Origin: Pseudodesulfovibrio sp. 5S69
GTDB taxonomy: Bacteria > Desulfobacterota > Desulfovibrionia > Desulfovibrionales > Desulfovibrionaceae
NCBI RefSeq assembly: GCF_037094465.1
Contig: NZ_CP146609.1
Span: 1,179,501 to 1,243,500 of the forward strand
Length of the DNA: 64,000 nt
Direction: 5' to 3'
A program made the position numbers and the translations under genes. The notes below the pieces were generated by a model. It was not told the origin of the DNA and searched no databases. It saw only the letters and a program-made list of their open reading frames with translations. Below are positions 36,517 to 45,120 of the stretch, piece after piece. How positions within the stretch are numbered: position 1 is the first letter of the stretch; every line of letters begins with the position of its first letter.

Positions 36517-38019
36517 ATGTTCGAACAAACTTTCAAGAATATCGATGACGTCCTCTGGAAAGAGGCTGGATGCTCTTCGGAGCTGGACTATACGGAGCAG
36601 TCCTCGTGGATGCTGTTTTTGAAGTACCTGGATGACTTGGAGACCGAGCGGGCCATGGAGGTGGAGCTGGTCGGTAAGGAATATGACTTTATCATCGAAG
36701 ACAAATTCCGCTGGTCCGCCTGGGCGGCTCCCAAGAGGGCGGATGGCAGCTTCGACCATGACACCGCCATGACGGGTGATGACCTTATTGGCTTCGTGAA
36801 CGGAGAGCTGTTCCCGTACCTGAGCGGCTTCAAAGAACGCGCCTCCTCGCCCGACACCATCGAATACAAGATCGGGCAAATTTTCGGCGAGATAAAGAGC
36901 AAGTTCCAGAGCGGCTATTCCCTGCGGGATGCCCTGGAGTTGATGGACCAGCTCCGGTTCCGCTCCCAGCAGGAGAAGCACGAGCTTTCCCACCTCTACG
37001 AAGCCAAGATCAAGAATATGGGCAACGCTGGGAGAAACGGCGGCGAATACTACACCCCTCGTCCGCTCATTCGAGCCCTGGTCAAGGTTGTCAAGCCGAC
37101 CATTGGCGAGACCATTTATGACGGCGCATGCGGGTCGGCGGGCTTTTTGTGCGAGGCTCACGATTACATGCGCTATGGTGAAGCTGGCTGGAAGCCCAAT
37201 GGCAATGGGAATGGGAATGGGAATGGAACGGCGTTGACGGTGGATCAGCTTCGGACGCTCCAGACCAAGACCTTCTATGGCAAGGAGAAGAAGAGTCTGC
37301 CCTTTGTCATGGCTATCATGAATATGATTCTGCACGGCATTGACGCGCCGAATGTCATCCACACCAACACGCTGGCGGAGAATCTGGCGGACGTGCAGGA
37401 GAAGGACCGCTACAACATCATCCTCGCCAATCCGCCGTTCGGCGGCAAAGAGCGCAAGGAGGTGCAGCAGAACTTCCCCATCAAGACCGGGGAGACCGCG
37501 TTCCTGTTCTTGCAGCACTTCATCAAGTTCCTGAAGGCTGGCGGACGCGCGGCAGTGGTCATCAAGAACACCTTTCTTTCCAACTCGGACAACGCCTCCA
37601 AGGCGCTACGACAGGAGCTGCTGGAAAGCTGCAACCTGCACACGGTGCTGGACTGCCCCGGCGGCACCTTCCTCGGCGCTGGCGTGAAGACCGTGGTGCT
37701 GTTCTTTGAAAAAGGCTCACCCACCAGAAAGACCTGGTACTACCAGCTCGATCCGGGCCGCAGCCTGGGCAAGACCACCGCCTTGAACGACGATGACCTG
37801 AAAGAGTTCGGGGCGATGCAGGCGAGCTTCGCGGATTCGGAGAAGTCATGGACCGTGGACGTGGCGGACATCGACACGAGCACCTTTGACCTGTCCGTGA
37901 AGAACCCCAACGCGCCGGAAGAAGCTCCGCTCAGGGAGCCGCAGGAGATTCTGGCGGAGATTGCCGCGCTTGATGCGGAGAGTGCGGAACTGCTGGCTGA
38001 GATTGGGGAGATGGTATGA
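36517..38019 (+). CDS. hsdM: Type I restriction-modification methyltransferase subunit HsdM
   Basis: 500 residues. An HsdM N-terminal helical domain (1-150), then GEYYTPR (176-182), SAM motif GACGSAGF (203-210) and catalytic NPPF (305-308) identify an N6-adenine methyltransferase. It modifies the recognition site with HsdS and, with HsdR, restricts unmodified DNA. Residues 228-237 are a Gly-Asn repeat from a hexanucleotide tandem repeat. The stop shares ATGA with hsdS. Confidence 0.96.
   Translation: MFEQTFKNIDDVLWKEAGCSSELDYTEQSSWMLFLKYLDDLETERAMEVELVGKEYDFIIEDKFRWSAWAAPKRADGSFDHDTAMTGDDLIGFVNGELFPYLSGFKERASSPDTIEYKIGQIFGEIKSKFQSGYSLRDALELMDQLRFRSQQEKHELSHLYEAKIKNMGNAGRNGGEYYTPRPLIRALVKVVKPTIGETIYDGACGSAGFLCEAHDYMRYGEAGWKPNGNGNGNGNGTALTVDQLRTLQTKTFYGKEKKSLPFVMAIMNMILHGIDAPNVIHTNTLAENLADVQEKDRYNIILANPPFGGKERKEVQQNFPIKTGETAFLFLQHFIKFLKAGGRAAVVIKNTFLSNSDNASKALRQELLESCNLHTVLDCPGGTFLGAGVKTVVLFFEKGSPTRKTWYYQLDPGRSLGKTTALNDDDLKEFGAMQASFADSEKSWTVDVADIDTSTFDLSVKNPNAPEEAPLREPQEILAEIAALDAESAELLAEIGEMV
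37200..37229 (+). repeat. Hexanucleotide tandem repeat inside hsdM
   Basis: Five near-identical AATGG(G/C/A) units encode Asn-Gly repeats. The unit length is two codons, so gain or loss of units keeps the frame and would only change the linker length. Confidence 0.75.
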
Positions 38020-39215
38020 TTCACTCCAATGGAAGCTGGAAGGATTTCCCTCTGGGAGAAATCTGTGAAAACCTAGACAGCAAACGAATCCCGATTACAA
38101 AAGCAAAAAGGGACAGTGGAAGCATCCCATATTATGGTGCATCCGGCATTGTTGATTATGTCGCAGACTACCTTTTCGATGAAGATTTGCTGCTTGTCTC
38201 TGAAGATGGGGCGAATCTGTTAGCTCGAACATATCCAATCGCGTTTTCAATCAATGGCAAAACATGGGTCAATAATCATGCTCATGTTTTACGATTCAAG
38301 AATCACGATTCGCAAAGATTCGTCGAGTATTATCTGAATTCAATATCTTTAGAGCCCTATGTTAGCGGGATGGCTCAGCCTAAGCTGAATCAGAAAAAGC
38401 TGAATTCTATACCAGTTCCATTTCCCTCACTCCCAGAACAACAACGCATCGTCGCCATTCTGGATGACACCTTTGAGCGCATTGATGCAGCCATCGCCAA
38501 CACCGAAAAGAACCTCGCCAATGCTCGGGAGTTGTTTGAGAGCTATTTGAATGATGTGTTTTCACAGCGGGGTGAGGGGTGGGAGGAGTGTCCTCTTGAA
38601 GAACTATCTGAAAAAATAACGAAGGGCTCTTCTCCAAAATGGCAAGGGGTAGCCTATGTTGACGAGCCAGGGATACTTTTTATTACAAGTGAAAATGTTG
38701 GCTCTGGGAAGATGCTCTACAACAAGACAAAATATGTTGATGAGTCATTTAATGACAAAGATAGCAAATCCATTCTTTGCAAAGGTGACGTTCTGACAAA
38801 TATCGTTGGTGCATCGATTGGACGCACTGCTGTTTTCGATAGAGATGATCTTTCCAACATTAACCAAGCAGTGTGCATGATTCGATGCATCAAAGACAAG
38901 CTGTCAAACAGATACCTTTCTTACTTGCTAAACTCTCCATACTTCATTCGTTTTCTGCACGATAATGAAATTGACAACGCAAGAGCAAATTTGAGCCTAA
39001 CATTTTTCCGCGAGTTAATGATTCCGATACCCAGCCTTGAGGTACAAGAAGAACTCGTATCAAAGATGGATGCAATGTCTGAGGAGTGCGTTACTCTTGA
39101 GTCTCTTTATCGGAGAAAACTTCAAGCCCTAGCCGAACTCAAACAATCCATCCTCCAAAAAGTATTCGCCGGTGAACTCACTGCCGGCACGAACCAGGAA
39201 GCCTTGGTGAACTGA
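38016..39215 (+). CDS. hsdS: Type I restriction-modification specificity subunit HsdS
   Basis: 399 residues with two target recognition domains (about 5-125 and 190-330), each followed by a conserved helix (PEQQRIVAILDDTFERID at about 141, and LEVQEELVSKMDAM at about 340). The TRDs are more AT-rich than hsdM and the helices, the usual mosaic from TRD exchange. It sets the bipartite DNA target, which cannot be read from sequence. It overlaps hsdM by four bases. Confidence 0.94.
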   Translation: MIHSNGSWKDFPLGEICENLDSKRIPITKAKRDSGSIPYYGASGIVDYVADYLFDEDLLLVSEDGANLLARTYPIAFSINGKTWVNNHAHVLRFKNHDSQRFVEYYLNSISLEPYVSGMAQPKLNQKKLNSIPVPFPSLPEQQRIVAILDDTFERIDAAIANTEKNLANARELFESYLNDVFSQRGEGWEECPLEELSEKITKGSSPKWQGVAYVDEPGILFITSENVGSGKMLYNKTKYVDESFNDKDSKSILCKGDVLTNIVGASIGRTAVFDRDDLSNINQAVCMIRCIKDKLSNRYLSYLLNSPYFIRFLHDNEIDNARANLSLTFFRELMIPIPSLEVQEELVSKMDAMSEECVTLESLYRRKLQALAELKQSILQKVFAGELTAGTNQEALVN

Positions 39216-39216
39216 A

Positions 39217-39657
39217 ATGGGTAACGAAGAACAGGAAAAACAGCTTAGGGAGTGGTACGAAAAAAATCGTAGCCAGTATTTGGGGAGGGTGGAGTCGCAG
39301 CAATTATTGTTCGACAAGACGCTTATTCTGTTGTCGTCTGGAGCCGTCGCTGGTTTGGTGTCCGTGGCGGGTAAGGTCGGTTCGATTTTGTGGTTGAAGG
39401 TCACGATTGCCTTGTTTCTTGGGGCTATTGTTTCGTCGATGCTCTCTTTGGTCTTTTCGGTGAACCTTCAGAATAGTTTTATGGAGCAATTTGACAGGAA
39501 TTTCAAAGAGCAGGAATATAGCAAACCATTGGTCTCCGCCTGGAATACATGGGTTGGGATTACCAATATAGTGACCATTATTTGTGCCGTACTAGGAACT
39601 ATTGGGATAGCCGTTTTGGTGTGGGGATATACACCTGCCTTGAGCGAAGGAGCTTAA
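39217..39657 (+). CDS. Membrane protein inside the type I RM operon
   Basis: 146 residues. A charged N-terminal helix (EEQEKQLREWYEKNRSQY) is followed by three membrane helices (about 36-56, 60-85 and 113-137). It starts one base after the hsdS stop, so it belongs to the operon. Type I RM systems do not need a membrane protein; its role is unknown, possibly an accessory defence or anchoring factor. Confidence 0.65.
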   Translation: MGNEEQEKQLREWYEKNRSQYLGRVESQQLLFDKTLILLSSGAVAGLVSVAGKVGSILWLKVTIALFLGAIVSSMLSLVFSVNLQNSFMEQFDRNFKEQEYSKPLVSAWNTWVGITNIVTIICAVLGTIGIAVLVWGYTPALSEGA

Positions 39658-39658
39658 A

Positions 39659-39922
39659 ATGAGTAAACGAATTAAATTCAATGACGGAATGTCATCCGTT
39701 CAGCCCAGTGCTGTAAGGCTTGAGGAAGGCGTTAAAGGCAGCAAGCCATGCCACCGTCAATGTGAGCGGGGCATGACGGGAGGGCAACCGAGTGTCGCCC
39801 CTGGCAGCGATGGATTTGGCATGAACGGGCAACAGCCTTCTGTTGCGCCTGTGTCTTCTTCGGCGCCGCAGCATGGTGGAAATTCCGTGGATAACGGAAC
39901 AGGCAGCGATAGCAAAAAATAG
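39659..39922 (+). CDS. Small QPS-motif protein 1 (RM operon)
   Basis: 87 residues, low complexity, rich in Gly, Ser, Pro and Gln. It contains GGQPSVAPGSDG and GQQPSVAPVSSS; the same motif is in the second small gene 66 bp downstream. ATG 39659 comes one base after the previous stop. Predicted disordered, no membrane segment. Function unknown; sits between hsdS and hsdR. Confidence 0.55.
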   Translation: MSKRIKFNDGMSSVQPSAVRLEEGVKGSKPCHRQCERGMTGGQPSVAPGSDGFGMNGQQPSVAPVSSSAPQHGGNSVDNGTGSDSKK

Positions 39923-39988
39923 CACACGCTATCTAAGGATTGCGTTGGTAACATACTTAGGGCGGTAGCCCGAAAAACGGAGGTCGCG

Positions 39989-40186
39989 ATGAGTGAGAAA
40001 ACCAATTCTCGGGGCGGGAGGCCCTCTGGGTCAGATACGGAAATAGCCACAAATGGACAAAAGGGAGCACAACCTAGCATTGTGCCAGGGGTAGAAGGGC
40101 TAGTTGGCGCACAGCCGTCTACTCCTCCCGTGCAGTCCTCAAAACAACAGTCTTCAGGCTCCTCGGGAGGTAAGGGCAACAAATAG
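39989..40186 (+). CDS. Small QPS-motif protein 2 (RM operon)
   Basis: 65 residues, disordered, with GAQPSIVPGVEG and GAQPSTPPVQSS, clearly related to the QPS repeats of the upstream small protein, and a GSSGGKGNK tail. The ATG follows GGAGG (nine-base spacing). It ends 46 bp before hsdR. Probably a duplicate of the preceding gene. Confidence 0.55.
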   Translation: MSEKTNSRGGRPSGSDTEIATNGQKGAQPSIVPGVEGLVGAQPSTPPVQSSKQQSSGSSGGKGNK

Positions 40187-40232
40187 TTTTTATTGGTTCC
40201 GCCGTTGCGAATACAATCTGAGGAGCAAGCCC

Positions 40233-42656
40233 ATGCCTGACCATGCACTATACGACCTGAACGAAGCGGAAACTCGTGCGGAGCTGATTGACCCGGCCCT
40301 TGCCGAGGCTGGCTGGGGCAAGGTCGATGGGAGCAGGGTCAGGCGGGAAGTCATCACCAATGGTCGTCTTATCGGCGGCGGCAAACGCAGCAAGCAGGAC
40401 ATTGCGGATTACGTGCTCGTCTACCGGGGGCACAAGCTGGCGGTCATCGAGGCCAAGCGCATAGGCTTGCCGGATACGGAAGGCGTCGGACAGGCGAAAC
40501 GCTACTCCGAAATGCTCCAGGCGCGGTTCGCGTATTCCACCAATGGCAAGGGTATTTACTGCATCGACATGAAGACCGGTGACGAGGGATACGTCGAAGC
40601 CTACCCCACACCGGAAGAGATCTGGAACGCTACGTTTGCCGAGCAGAATCTATGGCGGAACAGGTTTGCCGAGGTCCCGTTCGAGGACAAGAGCGGCACA
40701 TGGGAAGCCCGTTACTACCAGCACAACGCCATCAATCAGGCACTGGAAGCCATTGCCGACGGACGGGACCGCATCCTACTGACCCTCGCCACTGGCACGG
40801 GCAAGACCTTCATCGCCTTCCAGCTCGCCTGGAAACTCTTTCATAGCCGTTGGAATCTCAAGGACTGGCGCGGCGGTGAACTTGGCCGCAGGCCACGTAT
40901 ATTGTTCCTGGCAGACCGCAATATCCTGGCGGATCAGGCGTACAACTCGTTTTCCGCGTTTCCTGAAGACGCGCTGGTTCGCATCTCGCCGGATGTGATC
41001 CGCAAGAAGGGCATGGTGCCCAAGAACGGCAGCATCTTCTTCACCATCTTTCAGACCTTCATGAGCGGACGTGACGCGGACGGTAATCCTGCCCCCAGTT
41101 TTGGCGACTATCCGCCGGATTTCTTCGACTTCATCATCATCGACGAGTGCCACCGTGGCGGGGCTAATGACGAATCCACCTGGCGGGAGATTTTGGAGTA
41201 CTTTTCACCGGCTGTGCAGCTCGGTCTGACCGCCACTCCCAAACGGACCACAAACGTAGACACCTATGCCTATTTTGGCGAGCCCGTGTACGTGTACTCG
41301 CTCAAGGAAGGGGTCAACGATGGCTTCCTGACGCCGTTCAAGGTCAAGCAGATCGCCACGACCCTGGATGACTACGTGTACACCTCGGACGACGAGGTGC
41401 TTGAAGGCGAACCGGAAGAAGGCAAGCGCTACACCGAGGAAGAGTTCAATCGCGTCATCGAGATTCGGGAGCGGGAAAAGTACCGCGTGAAGGTGTTCAT
41501 GGACGCCATTGACCAGACCCAGAAGACGTTGGTCTTTTGCGCGACTCAACCGCACGCCCTTGCCGTTCGGGACCTCATCAACCAATACAAAGAAAGCAGC
41601 GATCCCAATTATTGCGTCCGCGTAACTGCCCACGATGGCAAAGAGGGTGAACGCTGGCTCCGGGTCTTCCAGGATAACGAAAAGACCATCCCAACCATCC
41701 TGACCACTTCCCAGAAACTTTCCACCGGGGTGGATGCCAGGAATGTCCGCAACATCGTCCTCATGCGTCCGGTCAATTCCATGGTCGAGTTCAAACAGAT
41801 CGTGGGACGCGGCACCCGCCTCTTTGACGGCAAGGATTATTTCACCATCTACGACTTCGTGAAGGCATACGAGCACTTCAACGACCCGGAGTGGGACGGC
41901 GAGCCTGTCGAACCGGAACCTTGCAAACGTTGCGGAAATCAACCCTGTACCTGCGTCGTCGATCCTCCCCAGCCCTGCCCCGTATGCGGCAAGCTCCCTT
42001 GTGAATGCGAGAAAGAGCCGCCGGGGCCATGCCCGGTGTGCGGCGAAACTCCGTGCATTTGCAGGAAGGTAAGCAAGGTCAAAGTCAAGCTGGCGGACGG
42101 CAAGGAACGAACCATCCAGCACATGATGGCAACCACCTTCTGGGGACCGGATGGCAAGCCTCTCTCATCGGCAGAATTTATCCAAGCCTTGTATGGCTCA
42201 CTGCCCGAGCTGTTCCGAGATGAAGACGAACTCCGCGCCATCTGGAGCAAACCCGACACCCGCAAGAAACTCCTCCAGGGCCTTGAAGACATAGGCTACG
42301 GAGCCGAACAGCTTCGGGAACTCAGCCGCATCATCAACGCCGAGGACAGCGACCTCTACGACGTGCTGTCCTTCATCGCTTTCGCCCTTGCCCCTGTCTC
42401 CAGGGAAGAACGGGTAGAAGCCAGAAAAGACCTGATCTTCGAGAAATACGACGACAAACAGCAAGAGTTCCTGTCCTTCGTCATGGGCCATTACGTTGCC
42501 CAAGGCGTTGGCGAACTGGACCAGGAAAAACTGCCCGACCTTCTGACGATCAAGTACGGCTCGGCACCTGACGCCGTGGCGGTACTTGGCAGCGTGGCGG
42601 CGATCAGGGATGTATTCGTTGGGTTTCAGGAGCAGTTGTATGTGCGGGTTGAGTAG
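40233..42656 (+). CDS. hsdR: Type I restriction subunit HsdR
   Basis: 807 residues from ATG 40233 (GAGGAG upstream). The N-terminal nuclease domain has D59 and EAK (73-75). The helicase part has Walker A ATGTGKT (186-192), DECH (304-307) and TATP (333-336), and an SF2 C-terminal part with VGRGTRL. Unusually, residues about 564-610 carry three Cys-x2-Cys ... Pro-Cys-x-Cys units (CKRCGNQPCTC, CPVCGKLPCEC, CPVCGETPCIC) before the C-terminal HsdM/S-binding domain. It translocates and cuts unmodified DNA. Confidence 0.95.
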   Translation: MPDHALYDLNEAETRAELIDPALAEAGWGKVDGSRVRREVITNGRLIGGGKRSKQDIADYVLVYRGHKLAVIEAKRIGLPDTEGVGQAKRYSEMLQARFAYSTNGKGIYCIDMKTGDEGYVEAYPTPEEIWNATFAEQNLWRNRFAEVPFEDKSGTWEARYYQHNAINQALEAIADGRDRILLTLATGTGKTFIAFQLAWKLFHSRWNLKDWRGGELGRRPRILFLADRNILADQAYNSFSAFPEDALVRISPDVIRKKGMVPKNGSIFFTIFQTFMSGRDADGNPAPSFGDYPPDFFDFIIIDECHRGGANDESTWREILEYFSPAVQLGLTATPKRTTNVDTYAYFGEPVYVYSLKEGVNDGFLTPFKVKQIATTLDDYVYTSDDEVLEGEPEEGKRYTEEEFNRVIEIREREKYRVKVFMDAIDQTQKTLVFCATQPHALAVRDLINQYKESSDPNYCVRVTAHDGKEGERWLRVFQDNEKTIPTILTTSQKLSTGVDARNVRNIVLMRPVNSMVEFKQIVGRGTRLFDGKDYFTIYDFVKAYEHFNDPEWDGEPVEPEPCKRCGNQPCTCVVDPPQPCPVCGKLPCECEKEPPGPCPVCGETPCICRKVSKVKVKLADGKERTIQHMMATTFWGPDGKPLSSAEFIQALYGSLPELFRDEDELRAIWSKPDTRKKLLQGLEDIGYGAEQLRELSRIINAEDSDLYDVLSFIAFALAPVSREERVEARKDLIFEKYDDKQQEFLSFVMGHYVAQGVGELDQEKLPDLLTIKYGSAPDAVAVLGSVAAIRDVFVGFQEQLYVRVE

Positions 42657-42838
42657 CGGAGGGTAGGAGTGGGGCGTTATTTTGCTTGTTGTTTCTTGTA
42701 TCTCCTGTTCAAGATGTGGAATACTGTCTAGATTCAGGATGGTTTTCCACCATTTTTGGGCGCATAAATGGATAAATATATGTTTGCATTCCTACCCGGA
42801 ATCAATCACCAAAACGGGCTTAGCAATTCAGATGAGAT

Positions 42839-43381
42839 ATGAATACAGTATTTCGGCTTCTCCTGACTTTTAATGCGACATCTCTGCTTGTGATTATTTT
42901 TCTAGTGCAGAAGAGTTTTTCTTTGGGTCATTTTTTTTCGAAATGTCCTTATCTTGTTAACTTGCCTAATGCTGTATCATACATTGCCTATTTGTTGGTG
43001 CCAATAGCCCTAACTGGATTGAGTATATTTCTTAGCGCTTGTCTTGGTAAAGATAGTTTTGGGAAAGGGGAAATTATTAGCATTGAGCATGCTAATAATA
43101 GTTTCTTGCCAAGCTATTTGGGTTATTTTTTTGTCGCATTGAGCGTTGGGAATTTGGAAACTTTAGCGGTTGTATATGGCGTATTGTTTGTATTCACTTT
43201 TCTTTCCCAGGCTCTCTATTTTAATCCATTGTTTTTATTGTTTGGTTTTAGCTTCTATAATATAACAACAAAGAATGGCGCTGTTGTTTTTTTGATCAGC
43301 CGCTGTAGCTACAAGACCCCACTTGATGTGATTATCCTTGAGGCATATCGTATTAACAACTACACGTTTATAGAGAAATAA
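42839..43381 (+). CDS. kwaA: KwaA-like membrane protein (Kiwa defence, candidate)
   Basis: 180 residues with four probable membrane helices (about 8-26, 45-66, 93-112 and 113-140). The motif ANNSFLPSYLGYFFVALSVG and SQALYFNPLFLLFGFSFY match my memory of KwaA, the membrane sensor of the Kiwa anti-phage system. Strongly AT-rich, unlike the RM operon before it. It is followed three bases later by the KwaB-like gene. The pair's order and sizes fit Kiwa; a profile search is needed for certainty. Confidence 0.62.
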   Translation: MNTVFRLLLTFNATSLLVIIFLVQKSFSLGHFFSKCPYLVNLPNAVSYIAYLLVPIALTGLSIFLSACLGKDSFGKGEIISIEHANNSFLPSYLGYFFVALSVGNLETLAVVYGVLFVFTFLSQALYFNPLFLLFGFSFYNITTKNGAVVFLISRCSYKTPLDVIILEAYRINNYTFIEK

Positions 43382-43384
43382 GCG

Positions 43385-44218
43385 ATGAATCATTTAGTTG
43401 CACGAATTAAAACAAGAAAAAAAGAAAAAATATTCAAGTTGCTCTCTGGTCAAGAAAATGTTTTTGACCTTGATGTCAAGCAGTTGCCTTTAATTGAATA
43501 TGATGTGGATCATAATTTAGATGATGGTGCTTGGTTTAAGGTAGGAGAATTTAGTCAAAAAGATTACTTCTTGGATTATCTCGCCCGTGATTTTGTTGCA
43601 GCAGAATACAATGATTTAATAAAATCAGAATTTATTAAAATTGCTTCCTTATGCTCAGTGCAAGGTGATAATTTCTTTTTCCAAAAGGTTACACCATCAA
43701 CTTTTTTGTGCAAAAAATGTATTGGTTTTGGGGATGTTGCCTATATCGAAAATAGTGAAACTCGACTTTATGTCAATCAGGAGCCTGATGCTGTTTATTG
43801 GGCTGAAAAAGATGTCTTAGTGTTTAAAAAGTTAGCGACGATATCTAGTATATTTCCTGGAATTGATATTCTATATAAAGAGGCAACTAATGATGAAGTG
43901 CAGAAGTTTTTAAATGAAGATTTCATTGATCTAATTGATGGGTTCGATCTTGAAAAAGTGTCAAAACCTAATAGGGCACGTATTGCGTTGGCCCTAAATA
44001 GCTTAGAAAGTATGGGGCCAGTGGAACAAGAAAGTATGTTGAACTATATCCATGAATATAGTGATGAGCGACTTGTGTATGATCAAAATAACAAGATATT
44101 TTCTATTCAAGACGACGAGCAGCTTAAGCTGTTGCTTTATGGGATCGAAGAGCGGTTCTATACGACTCCAATTGGGCAGCAAAAGCGTTTGGCAAATTCT
44201 ATACAAAGTTCTTGGTAG
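43385..44218 (+). CDS. kwaB: KwaB-like protein (DUF4868; Kiwa defence, candidate)
   Basis: 277 residues, soluble. The C-terminal half has NRARIALALNSL (about 200) and LKLLLYGIEERFYTTPIG plus QKRLANSI near the end, the pattern of DUF4868/KwaB. KwaB is the DNA-associated effector that acts with membrane KwaA at the site of phage injection. Three bases separate it from kwaA. Shorter than the roughly 315 residues of the E. coli protein, so the fit is not exact. Confidence 0.62.
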   Translation: MNHLVARIKTRKKEKIFKLLSGQENVFDLDVKQLPLIEYDVDHNLDDGAWFKVGEFSQKDYFLDYLARDFVAAEYNDLIKSEFIKIASLCSVQGDNFFFQKVTPSTFLCKKCIGFGDVAYIENSETRLYVNQEPDAVYWAEKDVLVFKKLATISSIFPGIDILYKEATNDEVQKFLNEDFIDLIDGFDLEKVSKPNRARIALALNSLESMGPVEQESMLNYIHEYSDERLVYDQNNKIFSIQDDEQLKLLLYGIEERFYTTPIGQQKRLANSIQSSW

Positions 44219-44567
44219 GCGGCTGAACTCTCATACTATTGTGCGTTGGGCGACGCCACTACTTACAAGGATTCAATATGCGCACCATCTTGCGCTCTGC
44301 TTCAGCCAAGGGGAGCCCGACCAAGTGAGTTCCCCCAATGGGGTCTACCACCGCAACCATTTGGTTTCGGTGGGTGTCTTTATTCAGATTAAAAGGTTCC
44401 TTATTGCAGCTTAATACGGATATCCCTCTTTCCAAATTAAGTGGGGGGCTTTCAGGATAGTACGCTGTCATGCCAATTTTTGGACACAATGTGTCCTGCA
44501 TGTGTCCTAATGTGTCCACATCTTATAACATTTTTGAATCAGTTAATAAGTATAGAACGACTGAAAG
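44219..44567. other. Gap before att repeat 3, no supported gene
   Basis: An 86-codon minus-strand frame (44259-44519) has a somewhat protein-like end (GGTHLVGLPLAEAERK) but no ribosome site or family. It could be a gene remnant at the right end of island 2. Confidence 0.4.
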
Positions 44568-44633
44568 CCTGTCACGCCGGAGGCCGCGAGTTCGAGTCTC
44601 GTCGGCTCCGCCACTAAAGAACAAGGACATCAA
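44568..44633 (+). repeat. att repeat 3 (island 2 / island 3 boundary)
   Basis: A 66-bp copy of the tRNA-Asp 3' end with one mismatch (44621). The following 21 bp are identical to those after att repeat 2, including the GAAA-loop hairpin and T run. Confidence 0.92.
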
Positions 44634-44654
44634 CGAAAGTTGGTGTCCTTTTTC

Positions 44655-45120
44655 TGTTTCGTCGTCCGCAAAGCCTCGGACACATCAATTGGACATGTTT
44701 GAATCTTTAGATCGCCATCGCAGTTGGTTGGGCTGTCCGTTTTCCTGCGGCATCCCGTTGATTGCTTATGTTTTGCTGGAGTTATCCAGGAAGGGCATTG
44801 TGCCAAAATGGGCATAAGTCTGGTTGGCTATACTTGGAATCGTTCTTCAACGTATCTAGGCATGAGAGAGTCTTTAAGCGGCAAACAATTTTTTAAATTC
44901 TCTCATTTTCTTTTTGTTATTCATTATGAACTCTGTGTCGTTATTCGACCTGGGGAAGCGGGTGCATATGCCGTGCGACATTAGTGCGCTCTTGGCATTT
45001 CTACTGCTCGGAAAGGACACGGGGCAACGATGGCCAGCAAACGCATGTGGTTTTCCGGAGTGATTAACCGGTGGAAACAGTGCAAGGCTGAATTTACCCG
45101 CTGGGCATACGGAGTGAAAG
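44655..45120. other. Gap in island 3 with possible integrase C-terminal relict
   Basis: On the minus strand TCPIDVSEALRTTKQKKDTN, followed by FR and a stop, parallels VCPMDVLDVSR...KKDTNFR after att repeat 2. No catalytic part is present. Otherwise no gene seen. Confidence 0.4.

Larger units (their letters stand above)
26440..44569. mobile_element. Island 2: tRNA-Asp element without integrase, carrying RM and Kiwa-like systems
   Basis: It is bounded by att repeats 2 and 3, which match over 87 bp with one mismatch. No integrase remains; only a possible C-terminal relict follows att repeat 2 (minus strand, reading KKDTNFR to a stop). Contents: nuclease-like gene, DUF5131 pseudogene, TerB cassette, type I RM operon, Kiwa-like pair. 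Base composition changes within it: the RM operon is GC-rich and the Kiwa-like pair is very AT-rich, so it is composite. Confidence 0.82.

Noticed and set aside
44259..44519. 86-codon minus-strand gene
   Set aside because: No ribosome site, no family, next to an element boundary; at best a remnant.
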